Assembly (NCBI GenBank): GCA_964647485.1
Contig: CAZYHV010000011.1
Coordinates: 45,582 to 109,581 of the forward strand
Direction of reading: 5' to 3'
DNA: 64,000 bases
From: FW021-bin31 sp964647485
GTDB lineage: Bacteria > Bacteroidota > Bacteroidia > Chitinophagales > Chitinophagaceae
This document shows, one piece after another, positions 43,327-51,851 of the stretch. How positions within the stretch are numbered: position 1 is the first letter of the stretch; the number at the start of each line of letters is the position of its first letter. The notes beneath the pieces are model-generated. The model did no database searches, was not told the origin of the DNA, and saw only the letters and a program-made list of their open reading frames with translations. Both the position numbers and the translations under genes were made by a program.

Positions 43327-43947
43327 TTAGTCGTCATTCATATACTTGTCCATGGGCAGACGATTACTAAGCGAACGAGCCAGGGTCATTTCATCTGCAT
43401 ATTCCAATTCTCCGCCAAAGGCAATTCCGCGGGCAATGGTGGTCAGTTTAACCGGAAAATTCTTAACTTGTTGAGATAAATAATAGATGGTAGTATCTCC
43501 TTCTATAGTCGGGCTAATGGCCATTATAATCTCAGTAACCTCTTCATTTTTCACTCGTTCCTTCAATAACTCAATATTTAAATCTTCCGGCCCAACGCCA
43601 TCCAGAGGAGAGATGACACCACCCAACACATGGTAAACGCCATGATATTCTCCTGTATTCTCAATAGCCATCACATCCCGAATATTTTCTACCACGCAAA
43701 CGGTAGTATGCCTTCGGGAAGGATTCGCACAAATACTACAGATCTCCGCATCTGAAACATTACCACATTTTTTACAAAAACAAATCTCTTTCCTCATCTT
43801 AAAAATGGTATCGCTAAAACGCTTCACACTGTCTTCTTCTTCTCTTAGAAGGTGTAAGACCAACCGCAAAGCTGTCTTTTTACCAATCCCCGGCAAGGTA
43901 GATAATTCATTAACGGCATCTTCAATAAGTGCAGATGAAAAAGTCAT
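43327..43947 (-). CDS. recR: Recombination mediator protein RecR
   Basis: RecR helps load RecA at gaps together with RecF and RecO. The 206 residues contain the N-terminal helix-hairpin-helix (LSTLPGIGKKTALRLVLHLL), the four-cysteine zinc finger (CFCKKCGNVSDAEICSIC), the Toprim domain with VCVVENIRDVMAIENTG and the C-terminal part ending LARSLSNRLPMDKY. A promoter box ends only 4 bp before the ATG. It is a single-gene unit, divergent from a small membrane protein gene. Confidence 0.95.
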   Translation of the reverse strand: MTFSSALIEDAVNELSTLPGIGKKTALRLVLHLLREEEDSVKRFSDTIFKMRKEICFCKKCGNVSDAEICSICANPSRRHTTVCVVENIRDVMAIENTGEYHGVYHVLGGVISPLDGVGPEDLNIELLKERVKNEEVTEIIMAISPTIEGDTTIYYLSQQVKNFPVKLTTIARGIAFGGELEYADEMTLARSLSNRLPMDKYMNDD

Positions 43948-43951
43948 ATTA

Positions 43952-43959
43952 CAAAGGTA
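43952..43959 (-). promoter_or_regulatory. -7 promoter box for recR
   Basis: TACCTTTG on the minus strand matches TAnnTTTG and ends 4 bp upstream of the recR ATG, so the mRNA is probably leaderless. Confidence 0.6.
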
Positions 43960-43984
43960 ATATGAATTATTGCAAATTCTTTCT

Positions 43985-43992
43985 TACTTTTG
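43985..43992 (+). promoter_or_regulatory. -7 promoter box for the 50-residue membrane protein
   Basis: TACTTTTG matches TAnnTTTG, 30 bp upstream of the ATG at 44023. It supports the short gene as real. Confidence 0.5.
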
Positions 43993-44022
43993 TATTGTTA
44001 TTAAAACTAAAAAAGTCGAACA

Positions 44023-44175
44023 ATGTATCCAAATGGAATGACACACCCGCAAGTATCCTATGTCTGGACTCATCTTGGCATTGCTTTAGGGATTATAGGA
44101 CTTCTTATTTTGATTGCTTTTTTATTATCAAAATATCTGTTCTTTAAGAATATTACTGAAGTTCACGAACATTAA
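44023..44175 (+). CDS. Small single-helix membrane protein, 50 residues
   Basis: An ATG at 44023 opens a 50-residue frame ending at TAA 44173-44175. The first 17 residues (MYPNGMTHPQVSYVWTH) are polar, then comes one helix (LGIALGIIGLLILIAFLLS), then a short basic segment and an acidic tail (NITEVHEH). A promoter box lies at the right distance and the gene fits the space between recR and the convergent lipoprotein gene. No family is recognised. A regulatory or accessory role for a membrane complex is possible but not shown. Confidence 0.65.
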   Translation: MYPNGMTHPQVSYVWTHLGIALGIIGLLILIAFLLSKYLFFKNITEVHEH

Positions 44176-44192
44176 CCCTACTTTTTATACCC

Positions 44193-45929
44193 TCATTTCA
44201 GACGACCTGTTTCAAATTTAATTTTCAGGTCGTCATTTTCATTATCCCAATTGGCTTTTACATTATAGGCATGCGGTAGGGAATAAACTTTCTCAGGCTG
44301 TTTCTTTTCTTTACAGAAATAGCATCCTCGATCCCATTTCCCATTTTTGTTTACGTCCATAACCACTCTAATTTTATATTCTCCCGGCTTCAAGTATGCT
44401 TTCTTCCAAGTATCCCCTTTTAATGGAGCACTATAAATCATTTTATCCTCTTTATATAACTCAATGACCAATTGATAAGAGGTATCTCTTTGTTCTGTTG
44501 CAGCAGGTGTTTCTGCTGCAATAAGACGAGAAGAATCCGGAAGACTAGAATCCGTTACTGACGTATCTGCCACAGCAACAAGGCTGCTATCCGTTTGAGA
44601 AGGCGTCGGAAGATTCATTGTATCGCTGACAGAGCTGTCTTCAATAGCAGGCGCTGTCTGTATCGGCAAAGTATCTTTGTTTTTACTCTTATAAATATTT
44701 GTAGTATCAAATTTTAAAATAAGTCTTCCATAATCGGATTTGGCTTTGGTAGTAAATTCTATGGTATCCTTTTTAGCATAAGCAGAATCCAGCGTATCTA
44801 CTGCAAAGGCGCTATCTATAAGCAGTCTGTATTTTTTTTCTTCTTTCCAATCGTAATACAGCTCTACTTGATTGACGGCCGTATCCCGAAGAATCGTCGT
44901 ATCTCTGTTTCCTGCGGAATCCACAGAAACTTTCAGGTCTTTTGAAAAAGTAGAATCAAATTTCATTTCGAAAGAAACCGGTTGATGAGTAGTATCTTCC
45001 TGCAATCTTATCGCCTTCTTATTCAATGATTTTAGTGGATGATTAAAGCTAAAAACAAATGGCTTTTTGAGATCTTGCATTTGACTACTTAATGAAGTTT
45101 GAAAAGTAAGTTTTCCCTTTTTTTTCTTTTCTCCTCCTTTTTTTTCTTCTTCTTCGGGTTCATGTTCATGAAACAAAGAAAGTAGATATCCGGATTCAAC
45201 CGTATCCAACTGAATGGGGTTCTTCAAAAAAGCAATGGCTTCTTCCCCTCCATTATACTTTAAATCTCCGTTCTCATCTACCAATGCAAAAATTTTAAAT
45301 TTTCCCGGAGGAAGATTTTGAAAAACAAAAGAGCCATCTCCTTTACAACGAACATAATAAAGCGGTTTATCCTGATAAACGACCGAGTCTTTTAATGTAT
45401 TATACAACATAACAATACCGGTACTATCCGGTAATCCGGTTCTTGCATCTATCACCCTTCCATGGATTTCCAAAGAATCTAAATGATCACCGGTAGAGAA
45501 AACATATCTAAAATCTTTATAAACATTCCCCTCATTCAAGTCGACAACCGAATTCCCCAAATTAACGATATAAGTCGTATTGGGAGATAAACTATCTTTA
45601 TTAATCCAATCAACCGTAAGCGTGTTCAACTTATAATTTATTTCCGGATTCCTTTTAGGTGTTGGAGAAATAATCATTTGCTTCCTGAGGTTCTTTAACT
45701 GAATAAATTCATTGAACTCAAATACAATTTCTTGTGCATCAAAATGTAAAGTCGAATCCGGAGGGGTAACCGTTAACAACTCCGGAGGGATTGTATCTTT
45801 GGGACCTCCTGTAGGGGCAACAATACGCGCACAATGAGAAAATAATAATCCCAGGCAAAAAATGACCACTAAGAGAACCCGAAGAAGAGGTTTCTTTCGA
45901 AAAAAAAGGGTATTTGCAGACTTCGACAT
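44193..45929 (-). CDS. Large Ig-like-domain lipoprotein
   Basis: From the ATG at 45929 the protein has 578 residues. A lipoprotein signal peptide with Cys33 (LLFSHCAR) leads into a bacterial Ig-like domain of the Big_5 type (GGPKDTIPPELLTVTPPDS, FEFNEFIQLKNLRKQMIISP). Next come a carboxypeptidase-regulatory-like beta domain (IHGRVIDARTGLPDS), a charged Lys/Glu stretch and long Thr/Ser-rich segments. A longer frame starts at 45989, but a promoter box at 45951-45958 lies inside that extension, so 45929 is preferred. Such proteins are common surface or periplasmic lipoproteins of Bacteroidota; function unknown. Confidence 0.85.
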   Translation of the reverse strand: MSKSANTLFFRKKPLLRVLLVVIFCLGLLFSHCARIVAPTGGPKDTIPPELLTVTPPDSTLHFDAQEIVFEFNEFIQLKNLRKQMIISPTPKRNPEINYKLNTLTVDWINKDSLSPNTTYIVNLGNSVVDLNEGNVYKDFRYVFSTGDHLDSLEIHGRVIDARTGLPDSTGIVMLYNTLKDSVVYQDKPLYYVRCKGDGSFVFQNLPPGKFKIFALVDENGDLKYNGGEEAIAFLKNPIQLDTVESGYLLSLFHEHEPEEEEKKGGEKKKKGKLTFQTSLSSQMQDLKKPFVFSFNHPLKSLNKKAIRLQEDTTHQPVSFEMKFDSTFSKDLKVSVDSAGNRDTTILRDTAVNQVELYYDWKEEKKYRLLIDSAFAVDTLDSAYAKKDTIEFTTKAKSDYGRLILKFDTTNIYKSKNKDTLPIQTAPAIEDSSVSDTMNLPTPSQTDSSLVAVADTSVTDSSLPDSSRLIAAETPAATEQRDTSYQLVIELYKEDKMIYSAPLKGDTWKKAYLKPGEYKIRVVMDVNKNGKWDRGCYFCKEKKQPEKVYSLPHAYNVKANWDNENDDLKIKFETGRLK

Positions 45930-45950
45930 TTTCTTAGAAACAAATTTATG

Positions 45951-45958
45951 CAAACATA
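45951..45958 (-). promoter_or_regulatory. -7 promoter box for the Ig-like lipoprotein
   Basis: TATGTTTG on the minus strand lies 21 bp upstream of the ATG at 45929 and decides between the two possible starts. Confidence 0.55.
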
Positions 45959-46014
45959 GGGTATGTTTAGCTAAAGTTCGTAATTTCACATACTGAATTT
46001 TTAATAGACTTGAA

Positions 46015-46935
46015 TTGAAAGCAACTATCTATAAATCTACAGGAAGCTGGTATCTCGCTCATAATGAAGGTAAAGGATTTATTAAATGTCGACTGGCAGG
46101 AAAGCTAAAACTAGACCGGGAAATAAGTTCCTCCAATCCCATCGCTGTTGGGGATCATGTAGAAATCACCCCCGAAGAACATCAAGATACAGCTGTCATT
46201 ACACACATCCTGGAGCGAAAAAACTATATTGTGAGGGCTTCTCCTCATCAAAAAATACGCAGACAAGTGCTTGCTTCCAACATTGACCAAGCGGTTTTAT
46301 TGGCCACTCTGAGATATCCCCTCACCTCTCGTGGGTTTATCGACCGCTTTCTGGTAACGGCCGCAGCCTATCATGTACCTGCTATCTTGATCTTTAATAA
46401 GACCGATACCTATAGGGAAAAAGAACAAGAGCAATTAGCGCTAATTAAAGAGACTTATGGCAAAATGGATTATAAAGTTCTTGCCACTTCTTTCAAAAAG
46501 GAGTCCCTTTCATCGTTACACTCTATCTTAAAAGATAAAATGTCTCTACTTGCCGGACACTCCGGCGTAGGAAAAAGTACATTGATTAACCAACTGATTC
46601 CACAAAAAAGCCTAAAAACACAGGATGTCAGTCAATGGTCCGGAAAAGGGCTACATACCACCACTTTTTCGGAAATGTTTGACCTACCTTCCGGAGGGAA
46701 AATTATCGATACGCCGGGAATCAGAGAATGGGGGTTGGTGGACATGGAAGCGACAGAGCTTTCTCATTATTTTAAAGATATGCAACCTTATATAGGTCAT
46801 TGCAAATTCAATAATTGTCTGCATCTGGATGAGCCCGGATGTGTCGTAAAAGAAGCCGTAGCCGAAGCAGAAATCGATTTTTCCCGATTTGAGAGTTATC
46901 TGTCAATCCTGGCTTCCCTGGAAGCAAAATCCTGA
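46015..46935 (+). CDS. rsgA: Ribosome biogenesis GTPase RsgA
   Basis: RsgA is a circularly permuted GTPase that acts in late 30S subunit maturation. The 306 residues show an N-terminal OB fold, G4 as FNKTD (about residue 127) placed before G1 as GHSGVGKST (about 181), G3 as DTPGI and the C-terminal zinc motif HCKFNNCLHLDEPGC. The start is a TTG at 46015: the encoded MKATIYKSTGSWY fits the start of Bacteroidota RsgA and no nearby ATG does. It is divergent from the lipoprotein gene. Confidence 0.95.
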   Translation: MKATIYKSTGSWYLAHNEGKGFIKCRLAGKLKLDREISSSNPIAVGDHVEITPEEHQDTAVITHILERKNYIVRASPHQKIRRQVLASNIDQAVLLATLRYPLTSRGFIDRFLVTAAAYHVPAILIFNKTDTYREKEQEQLALIKETYGKMDYKVLATSFKKESLSSLHSILKDKMSLLAGHSGVGKSTLINQLIPQKSLKTQDVSQWSGKGLHTTTFSEMFDLPSGGKIIDTPGIREWGLVDMEATELSHYFKDMQPYIGHCKFNNCLHLDEPGCVVKEAVAEAEIDFSRFESYLSILASLEAKS

Positions 46936-46959
46936 CTACCGGAATAGCTCGTTCCCCTT

Positions 46960-47199
46960 CTATTTCGAATTGCGGAGCTTTCCCTTTTGCGACAAGTCTT
47001 TTCTCATTTTTTTATTAAAAAGAGGTTTGGGATTTTTCTCCGGAGGATAGCCTTGTTCTATCTTATGCTCCGCCCCAATCTTCGGCTGTTGATACAACTT
47101 CGGAAAACAGCCGGACAACATCCACAAGACCAGCAAAAGCCCTCCGGTTCCTATCCGGGAGATTTTGACGTTTTTGTATTTATATCCTGTTGAGGTCAT
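46960..47199 (-). CDS. Small lipoprotein of unknown function
   Basis: The 79-residue frame has a hydrophobic segment (about 18-30) ending in a lipobox-like LSGC at Cys31, then a short polar tail ending in a basic stretch (KKMRKDLSQKGKLR). An exact promoter box lies 21 bp upstream of the ATG, which supports a real gene. The long N-terminal region before the hydrophobic core is unusual for a lipoprotein signal. No family recognised. Confidence 0.6.
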   Translation of the reverse strand: MTSTGYKYKNVKISRIGTGGLLLVLWMLSGCFPKLYQQPKIGAEHKIEQGYPPEKNPKPLFNKKMRKDLSQKGKLRNSK

Positions 47200-47220
47200 T
47201 CGTTATTCCTTTTCCTTCTC

Positions 47221-47228
47221 CAAAGATA
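47221..47228 (-). promoter_or_regulatory. -7 promoter box for the small lipoprotein
   Basis: TATCTTTG on the minus strand matches TAnnTTTG, 21 bp upstream of the ATG at 47199. Confidence 0.5.
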
Positions 47229-47250
47229 CGATATTAAATTTATTGATCTT

Positions 47251-47342
47251 TTCACGCAAAGATACAAAGCATTTTCCACGCCAAGACCCTAAACAGATTT
47301 CTTCGCAGCCTTTGCGTTACTTCTCTGCGGCCTTTGCGTGAA
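47251..47342. repeat. 92-bp element with 11-bp inverted ends
   Basis: TTCACGCAAAG at 47251-47261 and CTTTGCGTGAA at 47332-47342 are perfect inverted ends. Inside are further short CTTTGCG/CGCAG motifs. It resembles intergenic repeats built from CGCAAAG words that are scattered in Bacteroidota genomes, and similar words occur in the repeats at 43.2 and 60.4 kb. Confidence 0.6.
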
Positions 47343-47355
47343 ATCTTGAAGCATT

Positions 47356-47502
47356 TTAGGAACCAAGATCCCTCAAAAAGGCAATTAACCGTGTTATTTT
47401 ATAAACATTTATCTTATCCATAATATGTTTTATCTGTGCTCGAACCGTCTTCGGATTTTTATCTAAAATAGCGGTCCCAAAACAACAATCATTTTGGGAT
47501 AA
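47356..47502 (-). pseudogene. Possible remnant of a LuxR-type helix-turn-helix
   Basis: The minus-strand frame here (part of a 104-codon frame running to 47670) encodes a segment that ends NPKTVRAQIKHIMDKINVYK and ITRLIAFLRDLGS. The spacing KTV-I-H-I--K---V---T---A is like the second half of a LuxR DNA-binding domain. The upstream part of the frame has no recognisable domain and overlaps the yaaA start, so this may be a decayed gene or chance. The remaining sequence from 47503 to 47620 shows nothing I can identify. Confidence 0.2.
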
Positions 47503-47620
47503 TGTCTTTGAAAATATTTTAATAAGGAAGAGGTATTCCTGTTTTGGAACGGTAGAAAGGAGAAATGAAAGAAAGGCAATCTTCTCTCTATTTTTTACCG
47601 GACAGCAGCACAATTTTATG

Positions 47621-47628
47621 TACTTTTG
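47621..47628 (+). promoter_or_regulatory. -7 promoter box for yaaA
   Basis: TACTTTTG matches TAnnTTTG, 16 bp upstream of the yaaA ATG. Confidence 0.55.
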
Positions 47629-47644
47629 AGAAAAAGGATACCCT

Positions 47645-48406
47645 ATGAAAATAGTCATTTCTCCGGCCAAATCATTAGATTACGAAAGTAAGTTACCTAC
47701 GAAGAGAGCAACACAACCTTATTTTTTAAAAGAGGCAGAAGAATTAAATACGGAATTAGCCCAAAAAAGCCGGGAAGCGCTGAGTCAGTTGATGGGCATC
47801 AGTGCCAAACTTGCCGATCTAAACTATGAGCGTTACAAAAACTTCCATACTCCCTTTACCAAAAAGAATGCTCGTCCTGCTGTTTATGCTTATTCCGGCG
47901 ATGTATATAAAGGATTAGATGCTTATACTTTGTCTTCTGAAAAGCTTGATGCTTTACAAAATACGGTACGCATTCTTTCAGGATTATACGGTCTCCTACG
48001 CCCTTTGGATCTTATACAACCTTATCGTTTAGAGATGGGGATTAAGCTGAGCGTTCATGCATACAAAGACTTGTACGATTATTGGAAAGAAACACTTACT
48101 CAAAAACTCAATGACGACCTACAGGAAAAAGAACTTTTTCTTAATCTCGCCAGTAAGGAGTATGCCAAAGCAATAGACCCAAAACAGTTGAAAGTTCCTG
48201 TCATCTCTCCTATTTTCAAAGACTTTAAGAACGGGAAATTGAAAATTATTAGTTTTTATGCCAAGAAAGCTCGTGGAAGCATGGTTCGTTATATCCTAGA
48301 TAACGGAATAAACAGCATGGAGGGACTAAAAGGTTTCAATGATGACGGCTATTCCTTTAGCGAGAAATATACAGATAAAACACTACAACCGGTTTTTGTC
48401 AGATAA
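47645..48406 (+). CDS. yaaA: Peroxide stress protein YaaA
   Basis: YaaA lowers free iron and limits DNA damage under hydrogen peroxide in E. coli; the family was DUF328. The 253 residues include MKIVISPAKSLDYES at the N-terminus, YSGDVYKGLDAYTL, LRILSGLYGLLRPLDLIQPYRLEMG-like text in the middle (split by normal variation) and the C-terminal ARGSMVRYILDNGI and FNDDGYSFSE. Full length. It precedes a uracil-DNA-glycosylase-like gene by 33 bp, so the two may be co-transcribed as DNA-damage functions. Confidence 0.95.
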   Translation: MKIVISPAKSLDYESKLPTKRATQPYFLKEAEELNTELAQKSREALSQLMGISAKLADLNYERYKNFHTPFTKKNARPAVYAYSGDVYKGLDAYTLSSEKLDALQNTVRILSGLYGLLRPLDLIQPYRLEMGIKLSVHAYKDLYDYWKETLTQKLNDDLQEKELFLNLASKEYAKAIDPKQLKVPVISPIFKDFKNGKLKIISFYAKKARGSMVRYILDNGINSMEGLKGFNDDGYSFSEKYTDKTLQPVFVR

Positions 48407-48439
48407 CCTATCGACACACTTACTTCATAACCAAAGCTC

Positions 48440-49099
48440 ATGTTTCATCATATTCATCCTTATCCCCCATATATTCCCGACGGCGCCACCAAGTTAATTG
48501 TAGGAACTTTACCGCCTCCCCGATTTACAACCGGGGAATTAAAAGAAGGGGATGTTGATTTTTGTTATGGCAGTAGAGATGGTCAATTATGGATCATCCT
48601 AGATCGTATATTTGACCTTCATCTGAAATTCGAAACATCAAAAGAAGCTGCAGATCAACGAAAAAACTTCTTAAAAAAAAGAGGAATCGGGATCTGCGAT
48701 ATGGTTGCATCCGCAAAGAGAGAAAAAGTAAATGCTACCGATATCGGCATGCAGGAAGTCAAACTACGAGATCTCATTTCCATATTAAAAGATCATCCTA
48801 CAATCCATACTTTATTATTCACCGGAGGAAACAGTAAAAACGGACCGGAGTATTTTTTCAGGAAACACCTTAAGACTTACCATCTCAAATTAACGCTCCT
48901 TTCTAAAGAAACCCCTAAAATTCATTCCTTCCACCATCCAACCGATCACCGATTAATAAAAACCGTTTCTCTGACAGCTCCTTCCGGATCTGCCAATCGA
49001 GCTGTAGGCAGTCTCAAAACGTATAAAGTGCTCAAAGCCAAAGATCCCAAGTTCTCAGCAATAGATTTCAGAGTATTGCAATACAAACCTTTTTTTTGA
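48440..49099 (+). CDS. Uracil-DNA-glycosylase superfamily protein
   Basis: The 219-residue protein starts with FHHIHPYPPYIPDGATKLIVGTLPPPRF, which resembles the first active-site motif of the UDG superfamily (GTLPPPR in the place of GxxP). Further matches are GIGICDMVASAKREK, LLFTGGNSKNGPEYF and LTAPSGSANRAVGS, where the last is the second motif (the usual SPS/SPA). The first-motif acid that activates water is not obvious, as in some mismatch-type glycosylases. Expected role: removal of damaged bases. It is convergent with the carbonic anhydrase gene. Confidence 0.75.
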   Translation: MFHHIHPYPPYIPDGATKLIVGTLPPPRFTTGELKEGDVDFCYGSRDGQLWIILDRIFDLHLKFETSKEAADQRKNFLKKRGIGICDMVASAKREKVNATDIGMQEVKLRDLISILKDHPTIHTLLFTGGNSKNGPEYFFRKHLKTYHLKLTLLSKETPKIHSFHHPTDHRLIKTVSLTAPSGSANRAVGSLKTYKVLKAKDPKFSAIDFRVLQYKPFF

Positions 49100-49148
49100 C
49101 TTGATTTATTCGACAAAGAGCGTAGAGATATCCCCTTCTCTATACTCA

Positions 49149-49670
49149 CTATCCCTCCTTTTTATACCAGGCAGAATATTTCATGTAATTCTCGGCAATA
49201 CGTTCAATTTCTCCATTTCGAAGTTCCGGACTAACTTCTTTTATTTTTTTCGCAGGAACACCGGCATAAATACTACCCGGAGCTACCACTGTACCTTCCA
49301 GAACAACTGCACCCGCAGCAACAATGGATCCACTACCGATTACCGCATGATCCATGACAATGGCGCCCATTCCTATTAATGCCTTATCGGCAATAGTACA
49401 TCCATGAACCAGTGCATTATGACCAATAGACACCTGATTCCCTATCTGTGTTTTCGATTTCTGATAAGTACAATGAACAACGACCCCATCCTGAATATTT
49501 ACCTGATCTCCAATTCGTATGCTATTCACATCTCCTCGAATCACAGCATGAAACCAAACACTGCAGCGATCCCCCATGATAACATCCCCAACAATGGTTG
49601 CATTGGGAGCTAAAAAAACATCTTCTCCTATCTGAGGCGTTTTACTTCTTACTGATAAGATCGTAGCCAT
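49149..49670 (-). CDS. Gamma-class carbonic anhydrase-like protein
   Basis: The 173 residues form a left-handed beta helix of hexapeptide repeats (NATIVGDVIMGDRCSVWFHA onward). The three metal-binding histidines of the gamma class are in VVVHCTYQ and in SIGHNALVHGC. The arginine and aspartate of IRGDVNSIRIGD are also conserved. Related proteins (YrdA, PaaY) often lack the acid loop of the archaeal Cam enzyme, as here, so activity as a true anhydrase is uncertain. It lies 24 bp after mutL in the same direction and may be its operon partner. Confidence 0.9.
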   Translation of the reverse strand: MATILSVRSKTPQIGEDVFLAPNATIVGDVIMGDRCSVWFHAVIRGDVNSIRIGDQVNIQDGVVVHCTYQKSKTQIGNQVSIGHNALVHGCTIADKALIGMGAIVMDHAVIGSGSIVAAGAVVLEGTVVAPGSIYAGVPAKKIKEVSPELRNGEIERIAENYMKYSAWYKKEG

Positions 49671-49694
49671 ATATTTTATTTAAAATTGAAATTA

Positions 49695-51536
49695 TTATTT
49701 ACCAAACATCTTATCTAAATCTTCCATGCGAAAAGAGATAAAAGTATACTTTCCGGAGGGAGTTGTTTGGGACTGCTGACAGGCAAAAAGTTGATCAATA
49801 AAACTTTGCATTTCTCCCGGAGACAATTCTTTTCCGGCTTTGATGGCATGTTGCCGAGCAAGCGAACGAATCATTCTTTCCCTTTTGTCACTCTTTAACT
49901 CAGCATTGGAATGCTTGATTTGTTCCAAAAGACGTTCTATACTCTTTTTTTCGTTTCCCGGCTCAAGATCTGAAGGAATCCCTCGTATTGCAAAAGAAGT
50001 CTGTCCGCTTTTTTCTACTTCATAACCTAAAGTCTTCAACTCCGGTAGAAGATCGGTCAGTAACGTTGCATCCTGCAATGAGAGACTCATTTCTTCCGGA
50101 AAAAGTGATTTTTGAGAAGATAAAGCTTCTTTATCGAAAGCTGTTTGATAGCGTTCGAAAAGGATTCTTTCATGTGCAGCCTGCTGATCAATCAATATAA
50201 ACCCGGATTTAATCTGCTGCAAAATATATTTACGATGAATCTGTTGCGGCTTTTTGGGAGCCTCCGGTAAATCAATCACGCTCGGTTCTTCCTTCTGATT
50301 TTCATTAGAAGGTCTGTCTTCAAAAGGAGCTGCAGGAAAACTATTTTCCTGTTTTGGATAGAGATCTTGCCAATGTTGCAGATTATGCTTACTCCCCTCA
50401 ATAGCATGAGATTGATTCTGCTGCGTAAATCCTTTGTAGATAGCTCCTTCTGTTGTTCTCTTCCGCTCTTCCTTCGTAAAAGGTTTAGAAATTGAAGGTA
50501 AATGTTGAATACGACTATCTAAATCAAAATTCAGACTGGGGGTAATGCTATATTCTGCCAATGCATGCTTAATTGCAGATTTTACAAAGGCATAAATTAT
50601 TCTCTCATCCTCAAATTTAATTTCTTGCTTGGTAGGATGAACATTGATATCAATCTGAGAAGCATCCAAATCAATATAAAGGATATAAAGCGGATACTGA
50701 TCCTGAGAAATTAAATCTTCAAAGGCGCCCATGACCGCATGATTCAGGTAACCACTTTTAATATATCTTCCATTAACAAACAGGTATTGATCTCCTCTTG
50801 TTTTTTTGGCTGCTTCGGGTTTTCCGACAAAACCGGTCATATTCATGTAATCGGTATTCTCAGTAACGGATACTAGTTTACTTTCATAAGACGGTCCCAA
50901 GATCTGTACTACCCTTTGTTTCAATTTCCCGGCTCCTAAATGATAGAGCTCCTGCCCATTTGCTTCCAGGGAAAAGCCTATTTTTGGAAAAGCCAGTGCC
51001 ACACGGGTAAACTCATCAACAATATGACGCATTTCTGTGGCATTTCTTTTTAAAAAATTTCTTCTTGCCGGCACACTAAAGAACAGGTTTTTCATTGCTA
51101 TGCTTGTACCGGAGGGGCAAGAACAAGGTTCTTGTTTGCTCACCCGGCTGTTTTCCACCTCCAAATAGGTTCCCAATTCATCTTCCGGTTTTCTACTCTT
51201 TATTTCCAGCTGTGCCACAGCAGCAATAGAGGCTAAAGCTTCTCCACGAAAACCCATGGAACGAATATGAAACAAATCCTCTATATTGTTAATCTTTGAA
51301 GTCGCGTGGCGCTCCAAACTCATACGAGCATCCGTTTCGCTCATACCACAGCCATTATCAATCACTTGTACCAATTCCTTTCCGGCATCTCGTATAATCA
51401 GTTGAACATTTGTAGCACCCGCATCCACCGCATTTTCTAAAAGTTCTTTTACGGCAGAAGAAGGTCGTTGAATGACTTCTCCGGCGGCAATCTGATTGGC
51501 CACATGGTCGGATAATAGTTGAATTCTGTCAGGCAA
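49695..51536 (-). CDS. mutL: DNA mismatch repair protein MutL
   Basis: MutL links MutS to strand removal. The 613 residues have the GHKL ATPase (KELLENAVDAGATNVQ, DNGCGMSETDA, SMGFRGEALASIAAV), the transducer domain and, after a linker, a C-terminal dimer domain. The endonuclease motif DQHA-x2-E-x4-E appears as DQQAAHERILFE, with Gln for His. The downstream CPHGRP motif is not recognisable (TTPSGKYTF). Nicking activity may therefore be weak or absent. mutS is in the same window at 1-1832. Confidence 0.95.
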   Translation of the reverse strand: MPDRIQLLSDHVANQIAAGEVIQRPSSAVKELLENAVDAGATNVQLIIRDAGKELVQVIDNGCGMSETDARMSLERHATSKINNIEDLFHIRSMGFRGEALASIAAVAQLEIKSRKPEDELGTYLEVENSRVSKQEPCSCPSGTSIAMKNLFFSVPARRNFLKRNATEMRHIVDEFTRVALAFPKIGFSLEANGQELYHLGAGKLKQRVVQILGPSYESKLVSVTENTDYMNMTGFVGKPEAAKKTRGDQYLFVNGRYIKSGYLNHAVMGAFEDLISQDQYPLYILYIDLDASQIDINVHPTKQEIKFEDERIIYAFVKSAIKHALAEYSITPSLNFDLDSRIQHLPSISKPFTKEERKRTTEGAIYKGFTQQNQSHAIEGSKHNLQHWQDLYPKQENSFPAAPFEDRPSNENQKEEPSVIDLPEAPKKPQQIHRKYILQQIKSGFILIDQQAAHERILFERYQTAFDKEALSSQKSLFPEEMSLSLQDATLLTDLLPELKTLGYEVEKSGQTSFAIRGIPSDLEPGNEKKSIERLLEQIKHSNAELKSDKRERMIRSLARQHAIKAGKELSPGEMQSFIDQLFACQQSQTTPSGKYTFISFRMEDLDKMFGK

Positions 51537-51851
51537 AACAATTTTTTTGTAAAATTAGCATGATTTCTTGTAAATTTCCCTAATTATAAGTGAAGATGCA
51601 AAACAGAACATTATAAAAATACTTTTTTTTAATTTCTTCCCATTTTTATCAATAACTTAACAAAAGTAAGGGTGGGTTTTTAATCTTTCCATTGTACTTT
51701 CAACTTATCGAGCACCATTCAACCTATTTTTACTTTAATTAAACAGAGAGATTTTAAAAGATTGTTTTTAATTTGTGGTGTATAAACTAAATTGAACACA
51801 TTTCAATAGAACAACAGTAGCATTGTTACTCTATAATATTCAATAATTTAC
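51537..51851. other. 315-bp intergenic region between mutL and the GH3 gene
   Basis: This AT-rich divergent region has a TAnnTTTG match on the minus strand at 51661-51668 (TACTTTTG), about 125 bp from the mutL start, which could serve mutL. No exact match was found close to the GH3 start on the plus strand. No hairpin, repeat or RNA gene stands out. Confidence 0.4.

Noticed and set aside
45930..45989. Upstream extension of the Ig-like lipoprotein
   Set aside because: The promoter box at 45951-45958 lies inside it, and the signal peptide starts well at 45929.
49123..49142. Weak hairpin between the convergent UDG-like and carbonic anhydrase genes
   Set aside because: The stem is only six pairs with an 8-base loop and no T run, too weak to call a terminator.
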